NCBI GenBank assembly: GCA_022560555.1
Contig: JADFSZ010000022.1
Span: 1 to 13,626 of the forward strand
Origin: PVC group bacterium
Lineage (GTDB): Bacteria > GCA-001730085 > JADFSZ01
DNA length: 13,626 nucleotides
Direction: 5' to 3'
Below, in pieces: positions 1 through 5,069 of the stretch. Under the pieces are notes generated by a model. The model was not told where the DNA came from, made no database searches, and was given only the letters and a program-made list of their open reading frames with translations. The position numbers were made by a program, and so were the translations under genes. The number at the start of each line of letters is the position of its first letter. Position 1 is the first letter of the stretch.

Positions 1-189
1 GCCACCCTTATCCAGATTCACACTAAGCAAAACCTTCCAATCCGGCCTTGTCACTTTGCTGCTTACCCCATATTCTGAATCTTTCAAGATATGTTTTTTA
101 AAGACATCCCGTGTGGCGGACTCCTTTCTGACAATATAAACCGTAATAGGCTGATCCTTTTCCCCAACTTCTTTCCAGTTTCCAGGACT
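1..189 (-). pseudogene. C-terminal fragment of a PstS-like phosphate-binding protein
   Basis: Read on the minus strand from 189 to 1 there is an open frame of about 63 codons with no start codon. It begins directly after an in-frame TAA at 192-190 and runs off the left edge. It reads NWKEVGEKDQPITVYIV near its start, then ATRDVFKKHIL and LSVNLDKGG. This resembles the stretch of PstS/PBP-like phosphate-binding proteins that carries NWKEVGG.D.PI.V..R...SGTRD.F, whose Ser-Gly-Thr-Arg loop contacts phosphate; here the loop is SATRD. PstS proteins are exported solute-binding subunits of phosphate ABC transporters. The N-terminal lobe is missing because a different gene fragment lies directly upstream, so this is a truncated remnant or a chimeric join. 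The frame continues outside the window, so its C-terminus cannot be judged. The family assignment is from memory of motifs, not a search. Confidence 0.55.
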
Positions 190-462
190 TTACATTTGGG
201 TCAAGTTAATTCCAGTATCACGATTCCAAGGGTCATAATCGACCGGATAAATAAAAACATCTTCATTTGCTGTAAAATTAATAAAAGCATAACATGGATC
301 TAATTCTGTTCCATCACATACAACATCTCCAGAAAATCCAGTGACATCAATTACTCCAAGTGAAAGCATAAACCAAATCAATAAAACACCTAATGGAACT
401 CCGACTGCCCCAACTTTAATTCCCCATCTTTTAACTCTTGACGCTGTTATTCTTCTAGCCAT
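190..462 (-). pseudogene. N-terminal fragment of an exported/membrane protein, frameshifted
   Basis: The minus-strand ORF starts at ATG 462 with a good ribosome-binding site (GGAG six bases upstream). The 90 residues begin with a basic stretch (MARRITASRVKRWG). A hydrophobic segment follows at about residues 15-38, then an extracytoplasmic part containing CDGTELDPCYAFINFTANED and VFIYPVDYDPWNRDTG. I remember very similar text (DPCYAYINFTANEDIFIYP, then DP.VKSWKL.RSWG) in uncharacterised secreted proteins from DPANN-archaeal metagenome contigs. The frame ends at TAA 192-190, but shifting frame near 200 gives DPNVKSWKLERSWGKG, exactly the expected continuation. This suggests loss of one T in the codon after GIN. 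The family is normally much longer, so the gene is broken here. The alternative is a genuine short membrane protein. Function is unknown. Confidence 0.5.
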
Positions 463-882
463 TATTTCTCCGAAATTATAAATGTTATTTCCACACCATC
501 ATCAACGTATAATGTACTAGGACAAAATTCGGTAAATTTTCAAACTAACGAAATAGGCGTTCATATATTTATAGATAATAGCATACAAGTAAGTGTAGAA
601 GTTTTCCCAGCAAAAATATTAAGTCAAAGAACTGCAAAAGGATCAACAACTGTGATTGCTATGGATAAAGGTAATACTATTGAGCCACGTATTCCTGGTT
701 TTGAAAAAATAATTATATATGTATCTAAAGACGGAATCACTCAGCACGCTGCAAGGCAAATGAGTGATGGTAAGTGGACAAGCAAATTGGGAAGATCTTT
801 TGATGTTAAACATGATTGTATTAATAGATGGTCTGATACAATAATTGGGTTACTTTTTCATCGTTTGTCTGATTATGGATAA
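442..882 (+). pseudogene. DUF7689-like C-terminal fragment with unrelated upstream frame
   Basis: The open frame has no stop from 442 to the TAA at 880-882. The only usual start is GTG 652, with AAGGA nine bases upstream, which would give 76 residues. The C-terminal part reads PGFEKIIIYVSKDGITQHAARQ then MSDGKWTSKLGRSFDVKHD. This matches my memory of the conserved end of the uncharacterised family DUF7689 (EK.AIY....G.PTHAARQL..G.WTSKLG...DIEH). The family's N-terminal half (CIAWA...W..YWP) is absent. Residues encoded at 469-660 (for example FQTNEIGVHIFIDNSIQVSV) are unrelated to that family as far as I can tell, and I do not recognise them. Base composition at 481-660 is about 31% GC by my count, against about 42% in a 60-bp sample of infB. 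The frame overlaps the opposite-strand start at 462. It is probably a truncated gene; a short translated product from GTG 652 cannot be excluded. Confidence 0.5.
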
Positions 883-992
883 ATTGGTACAGTTCTAAAA
901 AGAAAAGTTTAGTGCCCAAACTGTGCCCATCCAAGACAAAAACATCGGGTAAGAACGGGTAACAAAGGGGAACAACCAGACTCACTAAAGTA
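883..992. other. Non-coding stretch with short direct repeats
   Basis: No credible gene is present. A pair of GTGCCCA copies lies at 912-918 and 923-929, an 11-base period, followed by the three 10-base units annotated at 946-975. Because it lies between gene debris and a strong promoter, the stretch may be an attachment-site arm region or an upstream regulatory region. Neither can be proven from sequence alone. Confidence 0.4.
946..975 (+). repeat. Three tandem 10-bp repeats upstream of a promoter
   Basis: Three adjacent units are visible: CGGGTAAGAA (946-955), CGGGTAACAA (956-965) and AGGGGAACAA (966-975). The consensus is cGGGtAAcAA with a period of one helical turn. The array ends 17 bp before the -35 hexamer at 993. 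Helically phased sites just upstream of a -35 are a usual arrangement for activator or repressor binding. Integrase arm-type sites can look similar. The repeat itself is seen directly; the role is inferred. Confidence 0.6.
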
Positions 993-1020
993 TTGACAAG
1001 TCAGCAGATACATTTATAAT
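993..1020 (+). promoter_or_regulatory. Perfect-consensus sigma70-type promoter
   Basis: TTGACA (993-998) and TATAAT (1015-1020) are separated by 16 bp; both hexamers match the consensus in full. Transcription should begin near 1027. No ORF with a ribosome-binding site follows before the terminator at 1075-1116, so the promoter most likely drives a short non-coding RNA. Confidence 0.75.
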
Positions 1021-1026
1021 ACACTG

Positions 1027-1110
1027 AAAACAATGAAGTTGGGAAATCATTACTAAACGAATCCCGACCTCTCCGCCAATAAAAAAGGCATCCTGCAGGA
1101 TGCCTTTTTT
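1027..1110 (+). ncRNA. Putative small structured RNA, about 84 nt
   Basis: The unit is defined by the perfect promoter ending at 1020 and the intrinsic terminator whose hairpin and T-run end at 1110. Within it, bases 1038-1044 (GTTGGGA) can pair with 1062-1068 (TCCCGAC), seven pairs with one G-U wobble. A competing AATGA/TCATT pairing is possible around 1032-1052. No start codon with a ribosome-binding site gives a peptide of note. I do not recognise a known RNA family. Its position beside gene debris and a tRNA could mean a mobile-element RNA or a host small RNA. The 5' end is inferred from promoter spacing. Confidence 0.45.
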
Positions 1111-1116
1111 ATTGGC
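1075..1116. terminator. 42-bp perfect palindrome, bidirectional intrinsic terminator
   Basis: Bases 1075-1116 form an uninterrupted perfect inverted repeat centred between 1095 and 1096. The G/C-rich core GGCATCC-TGCA-GGATGCC is preceded by six A (1081-1086) and followed by six T (1105-1110). It can therefore terminate transcripts on either strand: the small RNA from 1027 on the plus strand and anything arriving from the tRNA side on the minus strand. Confidence 0.85.
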
Positions 1117-1300
1117 CTGACTAGATTGATTTGAACCCGAGGTTCCGAGGGTTGCTTCGAATCCTGACTTCATCCCGAGTCTGGAGCCCTGAAAGCCCGT
1201 GCCTGAATTTCGAGGATCGAAGATCATCGGAAGATCAGGCCTCCGAAGCGGAGGCTTCTAACAGCGTAAGTTTGCAAAACAGAGCTAATAATTTTATTAT
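1117..1300. other. Gene-free structured leader region before tRNA-Arg
   Basis: No gene is supported. Short repeats are dense. AACCC (1134-1138) faces GGGTT (1148-1152), with CCGAGG repeated between them. GCCTGA (1201-1206) can pair with TCAGGC (1235-1240), enclosing a TTCGA/TCGAA hairpin. GAAGATCA occurs at 1219-1226 and again at 1230-1237, 11 bp apart. A strong hairpin lies at 1237-1257. I saw no convincing promoter placed to give a tRNA 5' leader. The stretch could be a structured RNA on either strand, a decayed RNA gene or a recombination site. Confidence 0.4.
1237..1257 (+). repeat. Hairpin sharing 12 bases with the tRNA anticodon arm
   Basis: GCCTCCG (1239-1245) and CGGAGGC (1249-1255) form a perfect 7-bp stem around a three-base AAG loop. 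The stem extends by one G-U and one A-T pair to 1237/1257. Bases 1238-1249, GGCCTCCGAAGC, recur exactly at 1330-1341, in the anticodon arm of the tRNA. The hairpin lacks a T-run, so it is not a standard intrinsic terminator. Confidence 0.6.
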
Positions 1301-1374
1301 GCGCCTGTAGCTCAGTTGGATAGAGCGTTGGCCTCCGAAGCCAAAGGTCGCAGGTTCGACTCCTGCCAGGCGCG
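1301..1374 (+). tRNA. tRNA-Arg (anticodon CCG)
   Basis: A complete cloverleaf is visible. The acceptor stem is GCGCCTG (1301-1307) with CAGGCGC (1367-1373). The D arm is GCTC/GAGC and the anticodon stem TTGGC/GCCAA around loop CTCCGAA. The variable loop has five bases, and the T arm is GCAGG-TTCGACT-CCTGC (1350-1366). The discriminator base is G1374. The anticodon CCG reads the arginine codon CGG. The 3' CCA is not encoded, so it must be added by the CCA-adding enzyme. The gene lies 11 bases before the start codon of the DjlA-like gene with no terminator between, so the two may share a transcript from which the tRNA is processed. Confidence 0.95.
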
Positions 1375-1385
1375 CATTTTTTATT

Positions 1386-2192
1386 ATGGATAATAAAGAG
1401 CAACGATATAGCAATCAGCCCGGATGTTTCATCATGCTTCTTCTCCTTGCCTTGATGTTTGGCGGGGCGCGCCTGTTTTTGATTTTGTTCGGGCTGATGT
1501 ATATCTTATTCCCTCTCTTGGTCATTGCGATTCCGGTGATTTTTCTTGTCAGCTCTATGCGCCGGAAATCCACAATACAAAACTACATCAATACGCAGAC
1601 TCAAGACCACAATCGTTTTGTCGAATTGTTTGTCCGGATTTTGGCTCGAATGGTTCAAGCGGACGGGGTTGTGGACCCCCATGAGATCGCAGCCATTCGT
1701 AAATATTTTCAATACCAAATGCGCTTAGGAAGCGAACAACTGCAATGGATTAAAGATATTCTTAAGGACGCGTTAAAAAAACCGGATTCTGTTGAAGATT
1801 TATGTCGTGAGTTCAACGCGAGTTTTGGGTATGAACCTAAGCTGGTGCTTTGTGATCTCCTTTACCGTGTGGCGTTTGCGGATGGGGAATTTGATAAAAG
1901 CGAGCAAGATCTCCTCCGGGACATAGTCGCTCTTTTAGGGATCCATGAGCATCACCACAAGAGTATACGCGGACAATATGTTTCAGGAGAGGATGATCAA
2001 AGATACTATGAGATTTTAGGCTTGGAGCCCGGTGCGGATTTCGAGGGAGTGCGTGACGCTTACAAAAAAATGAGTCAGCAGTTTCATCCCGACAAAGTAA
2101 CCCATTTGGGTCCGGAGTTTGCACGGGTGGCCGAAGATAAAATGAAGCTGATCAATGAGGCCTACCAGTATTTGAAAAAGAAGCTCGTTTGA
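1386..2192 (+). CDS. Membrane-anchored TerB/J-domain protein (DjlA-like co-chaperone)
   Basis: The 268-residue protein has three parts. One or two hydrophobic segments lie at about residues 13-57, followed by positively charged MRRK, which points to a cytoplasmic C-terminus. A TerB/DjlA-type helical domain spans about 77-190, with two related repeats each carrying an ADG motif (92-94 and 165-167). A C-terminal J domain spans about 205-268 with the HPD motif at 234-236. J domains stimulate ATP hydrolysis by DnaK, so the protein should recruit DnaK to the inner membrane face; in E. coli, DjlA affects envelope stress signalling. The length matches DjlA (271 residues in E. coli), but sequence similarity is not close enough for me to give the gene symbol. 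ATG 1386 has no visible ribosome-binding site and sits 11 bases after the tRNA, so processing of a joint transcript would leave a nearly leaderless message. No terminator is obvious after the stop. Confidence 0.85.
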   Translation: MDNKEQRYSNQPGCFIMLLLLALMFGGARLFLILFGLMYILFPLLVIAIPVIFLVSSMRRKSTIQNYINTQTQDHNRFVELFVRILARMVQADGVVDPHEIAAIRKYFQYQMRLGSEQLQWIKDILKDALKKPDSVEDLCREFNASFGYEPKLVLCDLLYRVAFADGEFDKSEQDLLRDIVALLGIHEHHHKSIRGQYVSGEDDQRYYEILGLEPGADFEGVRDAYKKMSQQFHPDKVTHLGPEFARVAEDKMKLINEAYQYLKKKLV

Positions 2193-2241
2193 GCCTTTCA
2201 GCCCCCCTTCGTCAAAGCCTGATTAAGCTAAGCTTATAGTA
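2193..2241. other. Short intergenic stretch with an inverted repeat
   Basis: It holds a 13-bp odd palindrome, TAAGCT-A-AGCTTA, at 2224-2236, five bases before the -35 hexamer of the next promoter. It could be an operator, but the arms are only six bases. No terminator for the preceding gene is seen. Confidence 0.3.
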
Positions 2242-2269
2242 TTGACAAATAGGAGGCACATACTATAAT
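2242..2269 (+). promoter_or_regulatory. Perfect-consensus sigma70-type promoter
   Basis: TTGACA (2242-2247) and TATAAT (2264-2269) are separated by 16 bp, the same architecture as the promoter at 993-1020. The predicted start is near 2276. A strong terminator follows within 60 bases, so its main product should be a small RNA unless polymerase reads through into uppS. Confidence 0.75.
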
Positions 2270-2275
2270 AGCGGT

Positions 2276-2332
2276 TCCCTCATACGGGGCGTGCTGTATG
2301 TGAAGGAGGATAGTTGTTATCCTCCTTTTTTT
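2276..2332 (+). ncRNA. Putative small RNA or attenuated leader, about 57 nt
   Basis: The unit is bounded by the perfect promoter and the intrinsic terminator ending at 2332. Upstream of the terminator stem, CATAC (2281-2285) can pair with GTATG (2296-2300) around a G-rich 10-base loop. The terminator's 5' arm contains AAGGAGG, a perfect Shine-Dalgarno sequence, and its 3' arm contains CCTCCTT, like the 3' end of 16S rRNA. No ORF is present; the only ATG (2297) is followed at once by TGA. It may be an independent small RNA, or a leader that limits read-through into the uppS operon 52 bases further on. I recognise no known family. Confidence 0.45.
2303..2332 (+). terminator. Strong intrinsic terminator upstream of uppS
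   Basis: AAGGAGGATA (2303-2312) and TATCCTCCTT (2318-2327) form a perfect 10-bp stem with a five-base loop, ending in seven T (2326-2332). It separates the small transcript from the uppS operon. Confidence 0.85.
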
Positions 2333-2365
2333 ATCATTCATGCAAAAGGCCCCAGGCTAAAATTT

Positions 2366-2383
2366 TTGTAATATACTAATACT
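2366..2383 (+). promoter_or_regulatory. uppS: Possible -10 element for a leaderless uppS message
   Basis: TATACT at 2372-2377 lies six bases before ATG 2384, so a transcript from it would start at or next to the A of the start codon. No ribosome-binding site is visible upstream of the ATG, which fits leaderless translation. No convincing -35 hexamer is present 16-18 bp upstream, so the element is tentative. The operon may instead depend on read-through from the promoter at 2242. Confidence 0.3.
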
Positions 2384-3097
2384 ATGAATGTTCCAAAGCA
2401 TATAGCGATCATTATGGATGGGAATGGACGCTGGGCAAAAAAGCGGTTTTTGCCTCGAATCGCAGGCCACATAAAGGGGGCTGAGGTTCTTAGAAAGACA
2501 GTCCGTTTTAGCGGGGAGCTGGGTCTTGAATATCTCACGCTTTATGCTTTTTCAGAAGATAACTGGAAGAGGCCGGAAGAGGAAGTTCAGGGTCTCATAA
2601 CGATTTTAAGAAATTTTTTGGCCGAGAACACAAAGGAAATGGTCCAGAACAATGTCCGCGTGAACATATTTGGCCATATTGAAGATTGGCCCAAGGATAT
2701 TCAGGAAGCGCTTAGGAAAATTTGCGATATGAGCCGCTCAAATACGGGAATTGTTTTGAATGTGGCTTTGAATTACGGTGGGCGTACGGAAATTGTTGAT
2801 GCCGTAAAGAAAATTGCCGGACAGGTTAAAGACGGACTTATTTCTGTTGAAGATATCAATGAGCGTATTGTGTCGGATGCCATGTACACGGCAGGCATCC
2901 CGGATCCCGATTTATTGATCCGGACAAGCGGAGAAATGCGCATCAGTGATTTTTTGCTTTGGCAAATTTCCTATACGGAAATATTCGTGACAAAAACATT
3001 CTGGCCCGATTTTTCCAAAAAAGACATGTTAGAAGCCATCGAAGATTATAATAAACGCGAACGGAGATTTGGCGGTATCTTAAGCAGCGGCAAATAA
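2384..3097 (+). CDS. uppS: Undecaprenyl diphosphate synthase (cis-prenyltransferase)
   Basis: This enzyme condenses isopentenyl diphosphate with farnesyl diphosphate in cis to make the C55 carrier lipid for peptidoglycan and other envelope polymers. The 237 residues carry the family hallmarks. HIAIIMDGNGRWA (6-18) has the catalytic/magnesium Asp12 and the diphosphate-binding GNGR loop. LTLYAFSEDNWKRP (51-64) and LNVALNYGGR (125-134) follow. RTSGEMRISDFLLWQ (180-194) holds the arginines that bind isopentenyl diphosphate, and RERRFGG closes the protein. Length is normal, though the N-terminus is short, with the motif starting at residue 6. No ribosome-binding site precedes ATG 2384. It is the first gene of the long operon, and cdsA follows after 7 bases. 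Confidence 0.97.
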   Translation: MNVPKHIAIIMDGNGRWAKKRFLPRIAGHIKGAEVLRKTVRFSGELGLEYLTLYAFSEDNWKRPEEEVQGLITILRNFLAENTKEMVQNNVRVNIFGHIEDWPKDIQEALRKICDMSRSNTGIVLNVALNYGGRTEIVDAVKKIAGQVKDGLISVEDINERIVSDAMYTAGIPDPDLLIRTSGEMRISDFLLWQISYTEIFVTKTFWPDFSKKDMLEAIEDYNKRERRFGGILSSGK

Positions 3098-3104
3098 AAC
3101 TGAC

Positions 3105-3932
3105 ATGAAGCCTAGATTAACGAGTGCTTTCTTCTTGGTGTTGTTTTTGTTTACCTGGCTCTTTTTTACCGGGGAAGTTCTTTTTACGATTATTTCGATC
3201 GGTGTGATTGCTTGGACGCTTTTTGAGTTCTTTTCGGCCGTCAAAAGATGCAAAGCCTATCGTCCTTTCGCGACGATTGGAATCATTGGCGGGGTCCTGA
3301 TTATGTCGTATCAGGCTCTATTGGAATTGGCTCCTGATATTTCTGATCAAACAAATCAGTGCATCGCTCTTGTTCTTTTTATGATTTTTGCATCCGAAAT
3401 ATTTCGGAAGGAAAAGCAAAATTCGATTGCCAACATCGCTTTAACGGTTTTTGGAGTTTTTTTTCTCGCGTTTTTAGGATCTTACATGATAAAGATCCGG
3501 TTTTTGCCTCACGCGCGCCTATGGATTTTATTCCTTTTTGTTGTAGCGAAAATGAATGATGTGGGCGCCTATGTGATTGGTTCTCGTTTCGGCCATGTGA
3601 AGTTGGCGAAATATATCAGCCCCAAAAAAACCGTTGAAGGAGCTGTCGGGGGTGTTCTGATCGGGGTCCTTTCCGGCTTAGGGCTTTGGTTGGTTTTAGA
3701 TGAGTATCACACATTTATTGGTCTAACCGGAGTCATCGGTTTGTCCTTTATCCTGGGGATTATTGGCCAGCTGGGAGATTTATTTGAATCCTTGTTAAAG
3801 CGCGATCTTAAAATAAAGGATTTTGGTCATTTTATACCCGGGTTTGGCGGGGTATTGGATTTGCTCGACAGTATGTATTTTGCGACACCGGCCTTATATT
3901 TCTATATTACGGAAGTGATACAACTTAACTAA
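3105..3932 (+). CDS. cdsA: Phosphatidate cytidylyltransferase (CDP-diglyceride synthetase)
   Basis: CdsA converts phosphatidic acid and CTP to CDP-diacylglycerol, the precursor of all membrane phospholipids. The 275-residue protein is almost wholly hydrophobic, with about seven to eight membrane segments starting at residues 7-22 and 26-42. Conserved pieces include KMNDVGAYVIGSRFG (149-163), SPKKTVEG (172-179), GQLGDLFESLLKRD (221-234) and the C-terminal signature KDFGHFIPGFGGVLDLLDS (238-256). Compared with the classic signature (PGHGGxxDRxD), the His is Phe and the Arg is Leu. I remember this variant from planctomycete and chlamydial enzymes, so it looks lineage-specific rather than inactivating. 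It sits directly between uppS and rseP; dxr, which often lies here, is absent. Confidence 0.95.
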   Translation: MKPRLTSAFFLVLFLFTWLFFTGEVLFTIISIGVIAWTLFEFFSAVKRCKAYRPFATIGIIGGVLIMSYQALLELAPDISDQTNQCIALVLFMIFASEIFRKEKQNSIANIALTVFGVFFLAFLGSYMIKIRFLPHARLWILFLFVVAKMNDVGAYVIGSRFGHVKLAKYISPKKTVEGAVGGVLIGVLSGLGLWLVLDEYHTFIGLTGVIGLSFILGIIGQLGDLFESLLKRDLKIKDFGHFIPGFGGVLDLLDSMYFATPALYFYITEVIQLN

Positions 3933-3953
3933 AAAAGAAAAAGCAGAGGCATT

Positions 3954-5069
3954 ATGATTGAAACAGTCGGAGTTAACGTTTTCGCGACAATTTTCCTATT
4001 TGGAATCTTGATTTTTATTCATGAGTGGGGCCATTTTATCATGTGCCGTTTGGTCGGTGTTCGTGTTGAGAAATTTTCGTTAGGTTTTGGAAAAAAGATA
4101 TGGTCGTTTTCCCGTAATCATACAGAGTACATGATTTCATGGATTCCTCTCGGCGGTTACGTCAAAATGGCCGGAGAAGAGCCCAAGGATAATGAAAGGC
4201 CCAAGGAGTGGGAATATTATGGGAAAAGTCCCCGCCAAAAAGCCTGGATTCTATCGGGCGGAGTTCTCATGAATGTGGTTCTGGCCATTGTGATTTACTG
4301 TGTGATGTTTTTGGCTGTCGGAAAAACAATTTACACGACACAATTTGACGAGGTTTTACCGGATTATCCCGCTCATCAGGCGGGCTTAGTTGCCAAAGAC
4401 AAGATCATTGCTATTAATGGCGAAAATATTACTCTTTGGGATGAAATGGTTGCCATCGTGCACGCACACCCCGGTGAAGCGTTAGATGTGACAGTTGAAC
4501 GGGATGGAAATGTTTTTCATGCGACGATTGTTCCTCAAGATGAAGTTATAAAGAATATTTTTGGTGAAGACGAACATGTGGGTAAACTCGGGGTTGCTTC
4601 TCCCGGGATCATTACAGAAGAACTGGGTCCCGTCGAAGCTGTGAGAGAAGCTTTGTACCATACGGGTTTTTTGATCAAAACCATGTATCAAGTCATTTGG
4701 AAGCTGGTTACGGGCCAGATGTCACCTAAAGGATTAGGAGGTCCGATTTTGATCTCGAAAATGGCCGGTGACAGCGCGCGGATGGGTATGATTTACTTTT
4801 TTAATCTCGTTGCCGCACTCTCGATCAACCTAGCTGTTTTGAATTTTTTACCGATCCCTATTTTAGATGGCGGTCATATGTTTTTTGTTTTGATTGAAGC
4901 CATCAGGAAAAGACCCGTGAGCGCGAAAATTCAAGAAAACGCTCAGAAAGTCGGATTTGCGATTTTGATGCTACTTATGGTTCTCGTGTTTTACAACGAT
5001 ATAGAGCGTGTGTTTATTAAACCGGCCGCGGAGAACACAACAGAACAGCTAGAGGACAAGGAGCCATGA
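3954..5069 (+). CDS. rseP: Site-2 zinc metalloprotease RseP/RasP, single-PDZ form
   Basis: RseP cleaves transmembrane segments within the membrane, releasing anti-sigma factors and clearing remnant signal peptides. The active-site HEWGH motif lies at residues 23-27 in the first membrane helix. PLGGYVKMAGE (65-75) is the usual beta-hairpin loop. One PDZ domain covers about 125-195, and LNFLPIPILDGGH (296-308) gives the third zinc ligand (Asp305) in the LDG motif. At 371 residues it is shorter than E. coli RseP (450 residues, two PDZ domains) and resembles the one-PDZ forms common in Gram-positives and many deep-branching bacteria. ATG 3954 follows an AGAGG ribosome-binding site. The stop codon overlaps the proS start (ATGA), suggesting translational coupling. 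Confidence 0.95.
   Translation: MIETVGVNVFATIFLFGILIFIHEWGHFIMCRLVGVRVEKFSLGFGKKIWSFSRNHTEYMISWIPLGGYVKMAGEEPKDNERPKEWEYYGKSPRQKAWILSGGVLMNVVLAIVIYCVMFLAVGKTIYTTQFDEVLPDYPAHQAGLVAKDKIIAINGENITLWDEMVAIVHAHPGEALDVTVERDGNVFHATIVPQDEVIKNIFGEDEHVGKLGVASPGIITEELGPVEAVREALYHTGFLIKTMYQVIWKLVTGQMSPKGLGGPILISKMAGDSARMGMIYFFNLVAALSINLAVLNFLPIPILDGGHMFFVLIEAIRKRPVSAKIQENAQKVGFAILMLLMVLVFYNDIERVFIKPAAENTTEQLEDKEP

Noticed and set aside
91-303. Plus-strand 70-codon frame at the left edge
   Set aside because: It is antisense to two recognisable minus-strand fragments and has no family resemblance.
883-960. End of a tyrosine integrase gene next to the tRNA
   Set aside because: Short frames here gave no catalytic Arg/His/Tyr motifs; the idea rests only on position.
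1110-1175. Decayed tRNA on the minus strand, suggested by GGTTCAAATC text
   Set aside because: The bases around it do not pair as a T arm and no acceptor or anticodon arm can be drawn.
985-1227. Minus-strand 80-codon frame across the palindrome
   Set aside because: It reads straight through a strong terminator and a promoter, has no family resemblance, and lies in a repeat-rich non-coding stretch.
1272-1300. TTGCAA-17-TATTAT as a promoter for tRNA-Arg
   Set aside because: The spacing would start transcription near 1307, inside the tRNA, so it cannot make the full tRNA; not annotated as its promoter.
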